A stretch of DNA of 64,000 nucleotides, taken from assembly GCA_012839295.1 (NCBI GenBank), contig DUNO01000050.1, forward strand, positions 91,202 through 155,201, in the 5' to 3' direction. Of this stretch, positions 25,233 through 33,883 are shown one piece after another. The notes beneath the pieces were generated by a model, which saw only the letters and a program-made list of their open reading frames with translations, had not been told where the DNA came from and did no database searches. Each line of letters begins with the position of its first letter. The stretch's first letter is position 1. The stretch is from Clostridiales bacterium. GTDB taxonomy: Bacteria; Bacillota; Clostridia; Lachnospirales; Lachnospiraceae. Made by a program: the position numbers and the translations under genes.

Positions 25233-27383
25233 ATGGAGAAAAAAATTTTTGATATTAATGGGCTTAAATTAATTTTCGTCCAAAAAGATGATAATCTACT
25301 GTTTTCCGGTATTGACACAGTTGATGCACCATTATTGTATGAAGACCTGCTGGTGCCTCCCTTTATGCTTGGTGTACAGGGGAAGTTTTATGGCGGGAAC
25401 CGTGTTGGAACATTGTCATACAGCCAGCTTTCGTTAGGCAGCAGGTTAAAACATATGGAAGAAAACGAAGAGTCATTAACGCTTATATATGCCTGTACAG
25501 GAGAGCCGCTGGAAGTGACTGTTAAATTTGAAAAAACAAAAACAGCTTCCGCGGTAAGAGTCAGGACATCGGTTAAAAATACTGGAAATAGGCCGATTAG
25601 TATATCCGCGCTGTCCAGTGTCTTCATTCAGGGCATTGCACAGGATGAATTTTTATGGAATATTAATCAAGATAGACTTGCAATACATTATTGCAAGAAT
25701 TCAGGCTTTGGCGAGGGACAATGGCGCACAGCGGGACTCTCTGAGGCTGGCATATATTATGTCGGCACACATTTGAACCCAGCCAACTTTCATCTGCAAA
25801 ATACCGGAAGTCAAAGCACCAGTCAGTATTTTCCGGTTGTTTTGGTAGAAGATAAGCAAAAAAACAGAATATATTTTGCGGAAATGGAAACCTCTTCAAG
25901 TTGGCATATAGAAACAGGTTTCCGAAATGCAGCAGAAAAAGATAAGGGAAGCTTTTTTATGTTACTTGACGCCGCACGAGAGCGTAATAGTTTATTTTAT
26001 GTAACTCTTTCTGACGGAGAAAGCTATAACGCCGAGCCGGCTGTGATTGGATGCTGTCCGGGAGGCTTTGATCAGGCCGTAAAGCAATTAACTTTATATC
26101 GCCGTGAAAAAGTAATGCCTGCCCCTGCCTGGTACGGAGAATGCCCGGTGGTATATAACGATTACATGAACACCTTATGGGGAAACCCGACATTTGATCA
26201 ATTAATTCCGCTGATAGACGCGGCTGTAAGAGCAGGAGCACAGGTCTTTTGCATAGATTCGGGGTGGTATGATAAAAGAGGCGAGGTATGGGGAGAAAAT
26301 CTTGGCGATTGGCTGCCCTCCACAGACCGTTATGGCAATGAGGATTTGCAGTTTGTGCTGGATTACATAAAAAGCAAGGGATTAATCCCTGGTTTATGGC
26401 TGGAAATGGAGGTTGCCAATTTTCGCTCACAGGTTGCTAAAAACGATGACAGCTGGTTTATTTGCAGAAACGGTATACGTGTAGCTGATGGCGGACGTTA
26501 TTTCCTGGACTTCCAAAACTCTGATGTCTGTGACTATATGTTTTCGGTAATTGACCGGCTTATGGCCATGGGAATTGGGTATATCAAGAATGATTATAAC
26601 TCCTGTATATCTTCGGGTGATGATAAATACGGCTCGCCTGCATATAATATGCAGTTACATTTAAGGTGTTTTTATGCTTTTATTGATGCGGTCAGAGAGA
26701 AGTATCCAGACCTTATCATCGAAAATTGTGGCGGAGGCGCCCAACGTGGGGATAATGGAGCATTATCACATTTCCATTTACAAAGTGTATCAGACCAGGA
26801 AATTTATCACTTGATGCCTTCCATTGTTTTGGGCAGCCTTGCAACAGTTTTGCCCGAACGACTGGGTATCTGGAGCTATCCTTATCCTCTGCGCTTTAAA
26901 TACAGGAATAATACTGAGCATCTTGCCAGTCCCGAATATATCAACTCAATGGCGAATGGCGAGGAAACAATTTTTAACATGATTACCGGTATGGCGGGGA
27001 ATCTTTATTTATCAGGCTATTTATCATACGCTGATGAAAAGAATATGGCGCTGATAAACGAAGCGGTCACTTTGTATAAGACCATGCGTTCTTTTATCAA
27101 AGCAAGTTTTCCCGTATATCCATGCGGCTTGAATCCGATAGATAAGGATAACTCTTTTGCAGTGCTTATACTTGAAAACGATAAAAAATCGGAAGGTTAT
27201 TTATATGTATGGAGAAGAGGGTGCGAGCGCGACACCATTGAAATTCCTTTCCATGGCTATACCTCAGCCAGTAGGATTTATCCTTCTGCTGATGAATATT
27301 CCTGCGGAATAAATATGGAACCGGGATTATTAAAGATTACGCTGCAAGAAAAATATAGTGCAAGGCTTATCAAGCTGAATTAG
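25233..27383 (+). CDS. GH36-family alpha-galactosidase-like glycosidase
   Basis: 716 residues with an N-terminal beta-sandwich (to ~290), a TIM barrel and a C-terminal beta domain, as in GH36. The predicted nucleophile is Asp454 in YIKNDYNS and the acid/base is Asp521 in QSVSDQ; IENCGGGAQRGD is the family's C-x-G-G-G region. The usual Trp before the nucleophile (KWDYN) is Asn here, so specificity may differ from melibiase. No signal peptide; acts on imported oligosaccharides. Four bases after the GH99-like gene. Confidence 0.88.
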   Translation: MEKKIFDINGLKLIFVQKDDNLLFSGIDTVDAPLLYEDLLVPPFMLGVQGKFYGGNRVGTLSYSQLSLGSRLKHMEENEESLTLIYACTGEPLEVTVKFEKTKTASAVRVRTSVKNTGNRPISISALSSVFIQGIAQDEFLWNINQDRLAIHYCKNSGFGEGQWRTAGLSEAGIYYVGTHLNPANFHLQNTGSQSTSQYFPVVLVEDKQKNRIYFAEMETSSSWHIETGFRNAAEKDKGSFFMLLDAARERNSLFYVTLSDGESYNAEPAVIGCCPGGFDQAVKQLTLYRREKVMPAPAWYGECPVVYNDYMNTLWGNPTFDQLIPLIDAAVRAGAQVFCIDSGWYDKRGEVWGENLGDWLPSTDRYGNEDLQFVLDYIKSKGLIPGLWLEMEVANFRSQVAKNDDSWFICRNGIRVADGGRYFLDFQNSDVCDYMFSVIDRLMAMGIGYIKNDYNSCISSGDDKYGSPAYNMQLHLRCFYAFIDAVREKYPDLIIENCGGGAQRGDNGALSHFHLQSVSDQEIYHLMPSIVLGSLATVLPERLGIWSYPYPLRFKYRNNTEHLASPEYINSMANGEETIFNMITGMAGNLYLSGYLSYADEKNMALINEAVTLYKTMRSFIKASFPVYPCGLNPIDKDNSFAVLILENDKKSEGYLYVWRRGCERDTIEIPFHGYTSASRIYPSADEYSCGINMEPGLLKITLQEKYSARLIKLN

Positions 27384-27488
27384 AGGTCGATTTATTGAAT
27401 AAAGCGTGCTTATTATGTTTGTACCCAAATAGATAATTCCGGAAACTGAGATCGGATTATAAATTAAGATAGGAGTGGATGATACAAT

Positions 27489-28457
27489 ATGGAAAAAAAG
27501 AAAAATATGGGGGTGCAAGCCCTTGAGCACTGTAACGCAGGAAAATACCAGCTGAACAGTTTTATGAAATATTTTAAGAGATATCATCCGTTGTATGTGC
27601 TTTTACTACCGGCATTGATTTATATTATTATTTTTGCATATGTACCCATGTATGGTATCCAAATAGCGTTTAAGGATTATCGTGCGAGTTTTGGTATTTG
27701 GGGGAGCGAATGGGTTGGCCTGACCCATTTTGTTACCTTTCTGAAATCACCTAATTTTGTGCAGCTAATCCGGAACACACTTGCATTAAGCATCTATTCC
27801 CTTATTGCAGGTTTTCCGGTTCCCATCATATTGGCTTTCATGATAAATGAAATCCAATCACCCAAGTTTAAGAAAACGGTTCAGATGATAACCTATACGC
27901 CGCATTTCATTTCCACAGTGGCAATCGTGGGGCTCATTGGTCTTTTTTTGAAGCGTGAAACAGGATTGTTAAATATCCTATTTACAAATCTCGGAATGCA
28001 AGGAAAGGATTTCATGGCAGATCCAGGTTCCTTCAGAACTATTTATGTGCTTTCAGGCATATGGCAAAATGCGGGTTGGGGGACTGTTATATATATATCC
28101 GCGCTTTGCGGGGTAGATCCGGAAATTATTGATGCTGCTAAAGTCGACGGAGCAAGCCGTCTGCAAAAAATCTTTTATATTGATTTTCCGACCATAAAGC
28201 CAACGATAATCACTTTATTGATTTTGAATGTTGGTTCACTGATGAGCGTAGGCTTTGAAAAAGTATTACTTATGCAGAACTCGCTAAATATGGAAACCGC
28301 TGATGTTATATCGACCTATACATACCGTCTGGGTATTTTGGGAGGACAATTCAGCTATACGACGGCTATTGGACTTTTTAACTCGGTTATTAATGCCATA
28401 TTACTATTAACTTTCAACGGTATTGTGAAAAAAGTGGATGGTAACTCCCTATGGTAA
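27489..28457 (+). CDS. LplB-type polysaccharide ABC transporter permease
   Basis: 322 residues, six predicted helices, first near residue 35. The N-terminus has the LplB signature LLLPALIYIIIFAYVPMYGI followed by QIAFKDY. The EAA loop is EIIDAAKVDGASRLQKIFYI then DFPTI. First gene of an LplB-LplC-LplA importer, the class linked to pectin and rhamnogalacturonan uptake in Firmicutes. Ribosome binding site AGGAGTG. The 105-bp gap from the GH36 gene has no terminator. Confidence 0.92.
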   Translation: MEKKKNMGVQALEHCNAGKYQLNSFMKYFKRYHPLYVLLLPALIYIIIFAYVPMYGIQIAFKDYRASFGIWGSEWVGLTHFVTFLKSPNFVQLIRNTLALSIYSLIAGFPVPIILAFMINEIQSPKFKKTVQMITYTPHFISTVAIVGLIGLFLKRETGLLNILFTNLGMQGKDFMADPGSFRTIYVLSGIWQNAGWGTVIYISALCGVDPEIIDAAKVDGASRLQKIFYIDFPTIKPTIITLLILNVGSLMSVGFEKVLLMQNSLNMETADVISTYTYRLGILGGQFSYTTAIGLFNSVINAILLLTFNGIVKKVDGNSLW

Positions 28458-28496
28458 AATACCTGAATATTTTAGAAGAAAGATTGGTGCAAATAA

Positions 28497-29393
28497 ATGT
28501 CAGCAAGAATAACGAATAAGATATTTTCAGCAATCAACGGCTGCCTGTTGCTCTTGATTTTAATCATTATAGTTTATCCGCTTTACTATACTGTCATAGC
28601 TTCTTTTAGCGATCCCGAACTGGTTGTATCCGGTAAAGTTTTATTAACCATCAAAAAATTTACACTAGATGCGTACCGGAATATTGTTTCAAACAATAGC
28701 ATTATCATTGGATACCGCAACTCAATTTTATATACGGTAATTGGAACGTTATATGATCTTTGCCTAACTATTCCTGCCGCCTATGCCTTGTCCAGGAAAG
28801 AACTAAAAGGCCGCAATTTTTTTATGGGGATATTTGTATTTACAATGTATTTTAGTGGTGGGATGATTCCACAATATATGTTAATCGACCGATTAAATTT
28901 AATAGATACTTTCTGGGTCATGATTATACCTTCCGGCCTTAGCGTATTTAACCTGATTGTCGCACGCACATATTTTAACAGTAATTTTTCGCAAGAGCTG
29001 AATGATGCGGCTAAAATCGATGGTTGTGGTGAATTTGGAGTGTTTTTCAGGATAGTATTACCGGTATCTGGTGCGATCATAGCTGTTATGAGCTTATATT
29101 ATGCGGTTGGACATTGGAACTCATTCTTTCCAGCTTTGCTATATATTAATGACAGTAAATTGTATCCATTACAGCTGGTTTTACGAAATATACTGGTTTT
29201 AAACCAAACAATGCTGATGGATATTGAGTCACTTACGACAGACCAGGTATCACTTGCAGTAAGACTTTCGTATTTAGCTGAAACAATGAAATATTCATTG
29301 GTTTTCATTGCCAGCGTACCTATGTTGATTGCTTATCCTTTCGTACAGAAGTATTTTGTAAAGGGTGTAATGGTCGGAGCAGTAAAAGGATAA
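28497..29393 (+). CDS. LplC/YtcP-type ABC transporter permease
   Basis: 298 residues, six predicted helices. Motifs typical of this subfamily are VYPLYYTVIASFSDPELV near the start, FTMYFSGGMIPQYMLI in the middle and the EAA loop ELNDAAKIDGCGEFGVFFRI, ending VKGVMVGAVKG. Pairs with the LplB-type permease 39 bp upstream. A 333-bp structured gap separates it from the binding-protein gene. Confidence 0.92.
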   Translation: MSARITNKIFSAINGCLLLLILIIIVYPLYYTVIASFSDPELVVSGKVLLTIKKFTLDAYRNIVSNNSIIIGYRNSILYTVIGTLYDLCLTIPAAYALSRKELKGRNFFMGIFVFTMYFSGGMIPQYMLIDRLNLIDTFWVMIIPSGLSVFNLIVARTYFNSNFSQELNDAAKIDGCGEFGVFFRIVLPVSGAIIAVMSLYYAVGHWNSFFPALLYINDSKLYPLQLVLRNILVLNQTMLMDIESLTTDQVSLAVRLSYLAETMKYSLVFIASVPMLIAYPFVQKYFVKGVMVGAVKG

Positions 29394-29475
29394 GCGCGTC
29401 CTGGCTTTCTATGGGACCAATTTCACGTGATACCATCAAATATAACTTTTCAGAATCACAATAATTGTGGACTGA

Positions 29476-29592
29476 CCTGAAATTTAGCAACTGATTATCA
29501 TGCAGGAAAATCTGCATGATGGTAGCAGTCAAAGAAAGATTTAATCCCGGGAGTCTTTGGAAGGTACAAACAGATCAGGGGTAAATTTCAGG
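29476..29592 (+). other. Nested inverted repeats in the lplC-lplA gap
   Basis: CCTGAAATTTA (29476-29486) and TAAATTTCAGG (29582-29592) are perfect 11-bp complements closing a region with an inner perfect hairpin, ATCATGCAG (29497-29505) / CTGCATGAT (29512-29520). A further GGATATCC pair lies near 29608-29631. No protein-coding frame was seen in 29394-29726. Such structures between permease and binding-protein genes may set their unequal expression. Confidence 0.55.
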
Positions 29593-29726
29593 AAGTCGGG
29601 TGCAAGGATATCCGGATAAGTGGGATATCCGCCGGAACCAGGCTGAAGATTCTGAAAAATTATATATAGAGTGTAAAAAAGCAATTATCAAACGCTTTAA
29701 GAGCCAAAATAAAAGGAGGAAATTTT

Positions 29727-31442
29727 ATGTCAAAAACAAAAAAAGGGTCAAGGGTAACTGCACTTGTATTAAGCCTTGCTATGCTGTCGACGTTTGCCAT
29801 CGGCTGTGATAAAACCGATAACCAGGCACAGTCATCCGGCGGCACAACATCCCAAAGCACATCTTCGCAGGACGCTAGCCAAACAGAAAGCACACTTAAT
29901 CCCAACATCAATCTGGATAGCACTTTTCCGGTAGTAAAGGATCCGGTTGAGGTTGAAATTGCTGTAATTGCGGCTTTGCCGAATACTGACCAGAACCGCA
30001 TGTGGTTTTGGAAATGGGCTGAAAAGAAAACAAATGTGACGGTTGAGCCTGTGCAGATTGAATCCTCTGCCTGGGAGGAAAGAAAACAATTAATGTTTGC
30101 AACGGACCAGTTACCTGACGCTTTCTTGCATTGTACTTTTACCAATGCTGAATTACTGAGTTTTGGCCAGATTGAGGGCAGCTTAATTGCACTCAATGAC
30201 TATCTGGATTATGCTCCGAATTTTAAAGCAGCACTTGAAGCTGATCCCTTGCTGAAAGCCAATGTTACAGCTCCTGACGGAAATATTTATAGTGTTCCTA
30301 CCGTTATGCAGGTCAGCAATACCAAGCCATATCGCTTTTTTGTAAATGCTGACTGGCTGGAGAAAGCCGGTATGGACATGCCAAAGAATCTTGATGAATT
30401 TTACAAGGTGTTAAAGTACTTCAAGGAAAATGATATGAACGGTAACGGCGACCCCAATGACGAAATCCCTTGGAGCGGCTCATGGGAAGAGGGTTATTAC
30501 GAACGCGCATTAATTATTAACGCGATGGGCTTTTCCACTACTAACTCCAATTCGGTTATTGACCCTGAAACCGATACCGCAGTGTATTTCCCGCTGCATC
30601 CTAAATACCGTGATTATTTGAAATATATGAATAAACTTTGGGAAGAAGGACTACTTGATCCGGATATATTTACCCAGACGCAGGTGCAGTATCAGGCAAA
30701 AGCAGCATCCAACCTGATTGGTGCGGCTGCTGATAGTGCGAGCTATATAATCTACCCTGAAGATTATACAGCCTTCGAGCCAATCTGGGCTTTGAGCGAA
30801 ACAGAAGGCGGAACTCCCACTTGGCCACAGGATGCTGTGTCAAGCAATGGCTCCTTTGTTATAACAAAGAATGCAAAGAACCCAGATGTTTTAATGAAAT
30901 GGGTAGATATGTTCTTTACTGCAGAAGGAGCAATCCGCTTTTGGAATGGCCCGGAAAAGGATAGTGAAGATGATATTGGCTCAGTAGGTGCTATGTATAA
31001 TGAAAACGGTCAGCGTTATCATGATTTACCGCAGGACATCAACAATGAATGGGAATATAATTGTAAGGTTCTGTCTCCGATAAACGGACGGGCAGTTGGT
31101 TATTACTCTAATGATGCCTTTTGGACGGAGCTGGGATTGTCCATACCTCCGGCAGCAGAAAATGACGCATTTTGGCAGGATCTCTATCTGGAACGCAATA
31201 CCCCTTATGCAAAGCCTATGTACCCTAATGTATTTTACTCAGAGGATGAACAGCGTACAATTAATGAAATTTCAATGCCCCTTGAAGATTATGTAAAAAA
31301 TATGGAAGCAAAATTTATTATAGGTGCTGAATCCATTGACAGTGGCTATGATAAATTTATCCAACAGATAAAGGTATTACGCGCAGAAGAATACCAGGAT
31401 ATTCTTATTAGTGCGTATGAGACCTATAAATCAAATAAATAG
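29727..31442 (+). CDS. LplA-type extracellular polysaccharide-binding lipoprotein
   Basis: 571 residues, the large binding-protein class that accompanies LplB/LplC. Signal peptide with lipobox FAIGC (Cys27), then a Ser/Thr/Gln-rich spacer and the binding fold from about residue 68 (PVEVEIAVIAALPNTDQN). It contains NGNGDPNDEIPW, a Ca-binding-like Asp/Asn loop typical of this class. Ribosome binding site AAAGGAGG. A terminator-like hairpin follows at 31462-31494. Confidence 0.92.
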   Translation: MSKTKKGSRVTALVLSLAMLSTFAIGCDKTDNQAQSSGGTTSQSTSSQDASQTESTLNPNINLDSTFPVVKDPVEVEIAVIAALPNTDQNRMWFWKWAEKKTNVTVEPVQIESSAWEERKQLMFATDQLPDAFLHCTFTNAELLSFGQIEGSLIALNDYLDYAPNFKAALEADPLLKANVTAPDGNIYSVPTVMQVSNTKPYRFFVNADWLEKAGMDMPKNLDEFYKVLKYFKENDMNGNGDPNDEIPWSGSWEEGYYERALIINAMGFSTTNSNSVIDPETDTAVYFPLHPKYRDYLKYMNKLWEEGLLDPDIFTQTQVQYQAKAASNLIGAAADSASYIIYPEDYTAFEPIWALSETEGGTPTWPQDAVSSNGSFVITKNAKNPDVLMKWVDMFFTAEGAIRFWNGPEKDSEDDIGSVGAMYNENGQRYHDLPQDINNEWEYNCKVLSPINGRAVGYYSNDAFWTELGLSIPPAAENDAFWQDLYLERNTPYAKPMYPNVFYSEDEQRTINEISMPLEDYVKNMEAKFIIGAESIDSGYDKFIQQIKVLRAEEYQDILISAYETYKSNK

Positions 31443-31461
31443 TTGAACAACAAATATCGTG

Positions 31462-31494
31462 AAAGGTTTCCTGCCTTCCCGGCCGGAAACCTTT
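31462..31494 (+). terminator. Terminator-like hairpin after lplA-type gene
   Basis: AAAGGTTTCC (31462-31471) pairs with GGAAACCTTT (31485-31494), 10 bp perfect, followed by TTGC. Separates the transporter genes from the regulator gene. Confidence 0.65.
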
Positions 31495-31624
31495 TGCTGC
31501 TAATTACATATTTGCTTAAGAGAAAACTGATGGGGTAAGTATTGATTTAAAATGCTCATTTTAAGATAATAAATATAGCTTTGGCTGATATAAGTGGCAC
31601 GAGAGTGAGAAAAGGAGAAAAACG

Positions 31625-33856
31625 ATGAAACTCAGTAATTTTGTGAGGCAGAATTCTTATCTTATACGTATAATCATAATTGCTGTTTTAATTCTATTTA
31701 TCCCTGTTTCTTTGTTTATGATTGTTACGAGCAACCGTATGTTTCAAAGTTTTAATGATAAATTAGTTTCTGTATACCAGAGTGATGCCTTAAATGCTGC
31801 TGAACGTTTTGACAGTTTTATCGATACTATGGATGTAACTGCAATAAAAATGTATTTGGATAGAAGTCTCGAGCAAAACCAAGTTAGTGCCCATGCCTTT
31901 AATGAAATAACCGCAATTAATACATTAAGATCATTTACAAATGTCGTTCCGTTTGTTGAATCCTGTGCTATATATTATCCGGACAGTGAGGTTATTTACT
32001 CCAGCAAAGGCAAATTTTCGCTATACCTTTATGGAATATCCGAACTGGGATTTCAAGCGTCCGAGAATTTTGTATCCTTGCTGGAACAAAAATCAAAACC
32101 ATTCTGGGCCTCCACCTTTGAAGAGAATATGGATGGCAAAATGATATATTTTGTACCCATACAGGCAAAAATGTCCACAACAGAAAGCCCTGTGGTGATG
32201 TTTATTCTTACCAGAGACAGTCTTATAAACGCAATGCAGTTTCAGCTAAAATGGCAAATGTCAATTTCGGCAATTTTGGACAGTAATAATCAACAATTAT
32301 ATATAGATACATTCCAACCTGCTGTTGATTTTTCCAAGCTGGTACCGACAGATGAGCGGAACGATATATACTATTTTTCAGACGATTACAAAAATGAATA
32401 CATTATATACTTTGTTACTTCAGAAAAGCATAGTTTTAAAATGTTCCTTTTAGTACCTAAAGAGCAACTGCAACTGCAAATGAGGGATTTTGAGATATTA
32501 TTAAATACTCTTACTTACCTCATGTTAGCAATATGCTTTGTTGCGATAGTGGCTATGATATACTTTAATTATTTACCCATTAAGTCTATGAAGCGAACGG
32601 TTGGAAATATACAGAGTGCTGATTCGGATGATATTGAGCCGTCACAAACACATACTCCAGTAATGGGTGAATTTGAAGCGATGCTTTATGTCCTGCAGAA
32701 AAAAAACTTGTCAAATAAGAAACTGGCAGCAGAAGTTCGAAAATACAATAGTGAAATGGTGCAGCATGTAGGCAAAAATCTTTTGCTGGGAGGCTTTGTC
32801 ACCGAAACAGAGAAAAAGGTTGTAATGGACTTATTATCCGGTAGTTTTTATTTTGCTGTTGTTATGCATACATGTATTTTATCCAATGAAATTGCGGAAT
32901 CAAGTTTATTAAGACAATTTGGTTCTGGACTAATCGTAGAAATGCCACATTTGCAGCATCTTGTTATTATATTGGATATTCCGAACGAGGCGTTCGCAGC
33001 GCAGCGTAAGAAAGTGGATGAATTATCAGCCATAATAAAAACTTTTGATGAGAATGCTAAAATAGGTGTGGGAGATATTTACGCAGATATTTCAGATATA
33101 GATAAATCCTATCTTGATGCAACGATTGCGTACGAGTATCGTGCACGTAAATTGGTGGTTTATTACAAACAAATTATCGAGCAAAATGCTGATAAAAATA
33201 GTCCGGTAGAGGAGCATATGGTAAGATTGCGGCAGGCAATTCATAATTCCGATCGCAAAGGCGCCTACGAAGAACTGGAACTTATACTTAAGATAATATC
33301 CCTGGTTACAGCTGACCACAGCAGACGAAAGCAAGAATTCTTTGAACTGATAGGTGGCTATTATACCATATTCCACGAACTGGAATTAACTTTTCATGAA
33401 AGTGAAATAGCGGCATTGTTGAAAATGCGTAATATGATAGAAATTGAAGTGACTTTCAAGCGTCTTATTGATTATGCTTTGGATGAAAATGATTACAGAC
33501 GTGTGGAATCAGAAGAAAAACGAGCGGCTGCTATCGTAGAATACGTAGATAATAATTTTATGGATAGTAACTTGTCTATAAATGTGATTTCACAAAATTG
33601 GCAAATTGCCGAGTATACAATAAGCCGTATTTTCAAGAAAAAAACAGGTGTTAATTTCAGTTCATATATCATTAATAAACGGATTAATAAGGCGAAAGAA
33701 TTATTGATTGATACGGACTTGAGTATAAAACAAATTGGAGAGCGCATTGGTTTGGCCAATGATTCATATTTTATCAAGCTTTTTAAGCATTATGAAGGAG
33801 TCACACCGTCACAATATCGAAAAAATGCAGAGCAAGAAAACAAAACGAATTTGTAA
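31625..33856 (+). CDS. YesS-like membrane-anchored AraC-family regulator
   Basis: 743 residues. An N-terminal transmembrane helix (~13-35), an extracellular sensor domain to ~290, a second helix (~295-320), a cytoplasmic linker and a C-terminal AraC double HTH (~640-740; LSINVISQNWQIAEYTISRI, LSIKQIGERIGLANDSYFIK). This one-component transmembrane layout matches YesS/AdeR-type activators of pectin and rhamnogalacturonan genes. The gene is notably AT-rich compared with the amino-acid genes earlier in the window. Likely senses the glycan handled by the surrounding enzymes. Confidence 0.9.
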   Translation: MKLSNFVRQNSYLIRIIIIAVLILFIPVSLFMIVTSNRMFQSFNDKLVSVYQSDALNAAERFDSFIDTMDVTAIKMYLDRSLEQNQVSAHAFNEITAINTLRSFTNVVPFVESCAIYYPDSEVIYSSKGKFSLYLYGISELGFQASENFVSLLEQKSKPFWASTFEENMDGKMIYFVPIQAKMSTTESPVVMFILTRDSLINAMQFQLKWQMSISAILDSNNQQLYIDTFQPAVDFSKLVPTDERNDIYYFSDDYKNEYIIYFVTSEKHSFKMFLLVPKEQLQLQMRDFEILLNTLTYLMLAICFVAIVAMIYFNYLPIKSMKRTVGNIQSADSDDIEPSQTHTPVMGEFEAMLYVLQKKNLSNKKLAAEVRKYNSEMVQHVGKNLLLGGFVTETEKKVVMDLLSGSFYFAVVMHTCILSNEIAESSLLRQFGSGLIVEMPHLQHLVIILDIPNEAFAAQRKKVDELSAIIKTFDENAKIGVGDIYADISDIDKSYLDATIAYEYRARKLVVYYKQIIEQNADKNSPVEEHMVRLRQAIHNSDRKGAYEELELILKIISLVTADHSRRKQEFFELIGGYYTIFHELELTFHESEIAALLKMRNMIEIEVTFKRLIDYALDENDYRRVESEEKRAAAIVEYVDNNFMDSNLSINVISQNWQIAEYTISRIFKKKTGVNFSSYIINKRINKAKELLIDTDLSIKQIGERIGLANDSYFIKLFKHYEGVTPSQYRKNAEQENKTNL

Positions 33857-33883
33857 AAGCTGGTAAAAGGAAGGATCTAAAAA

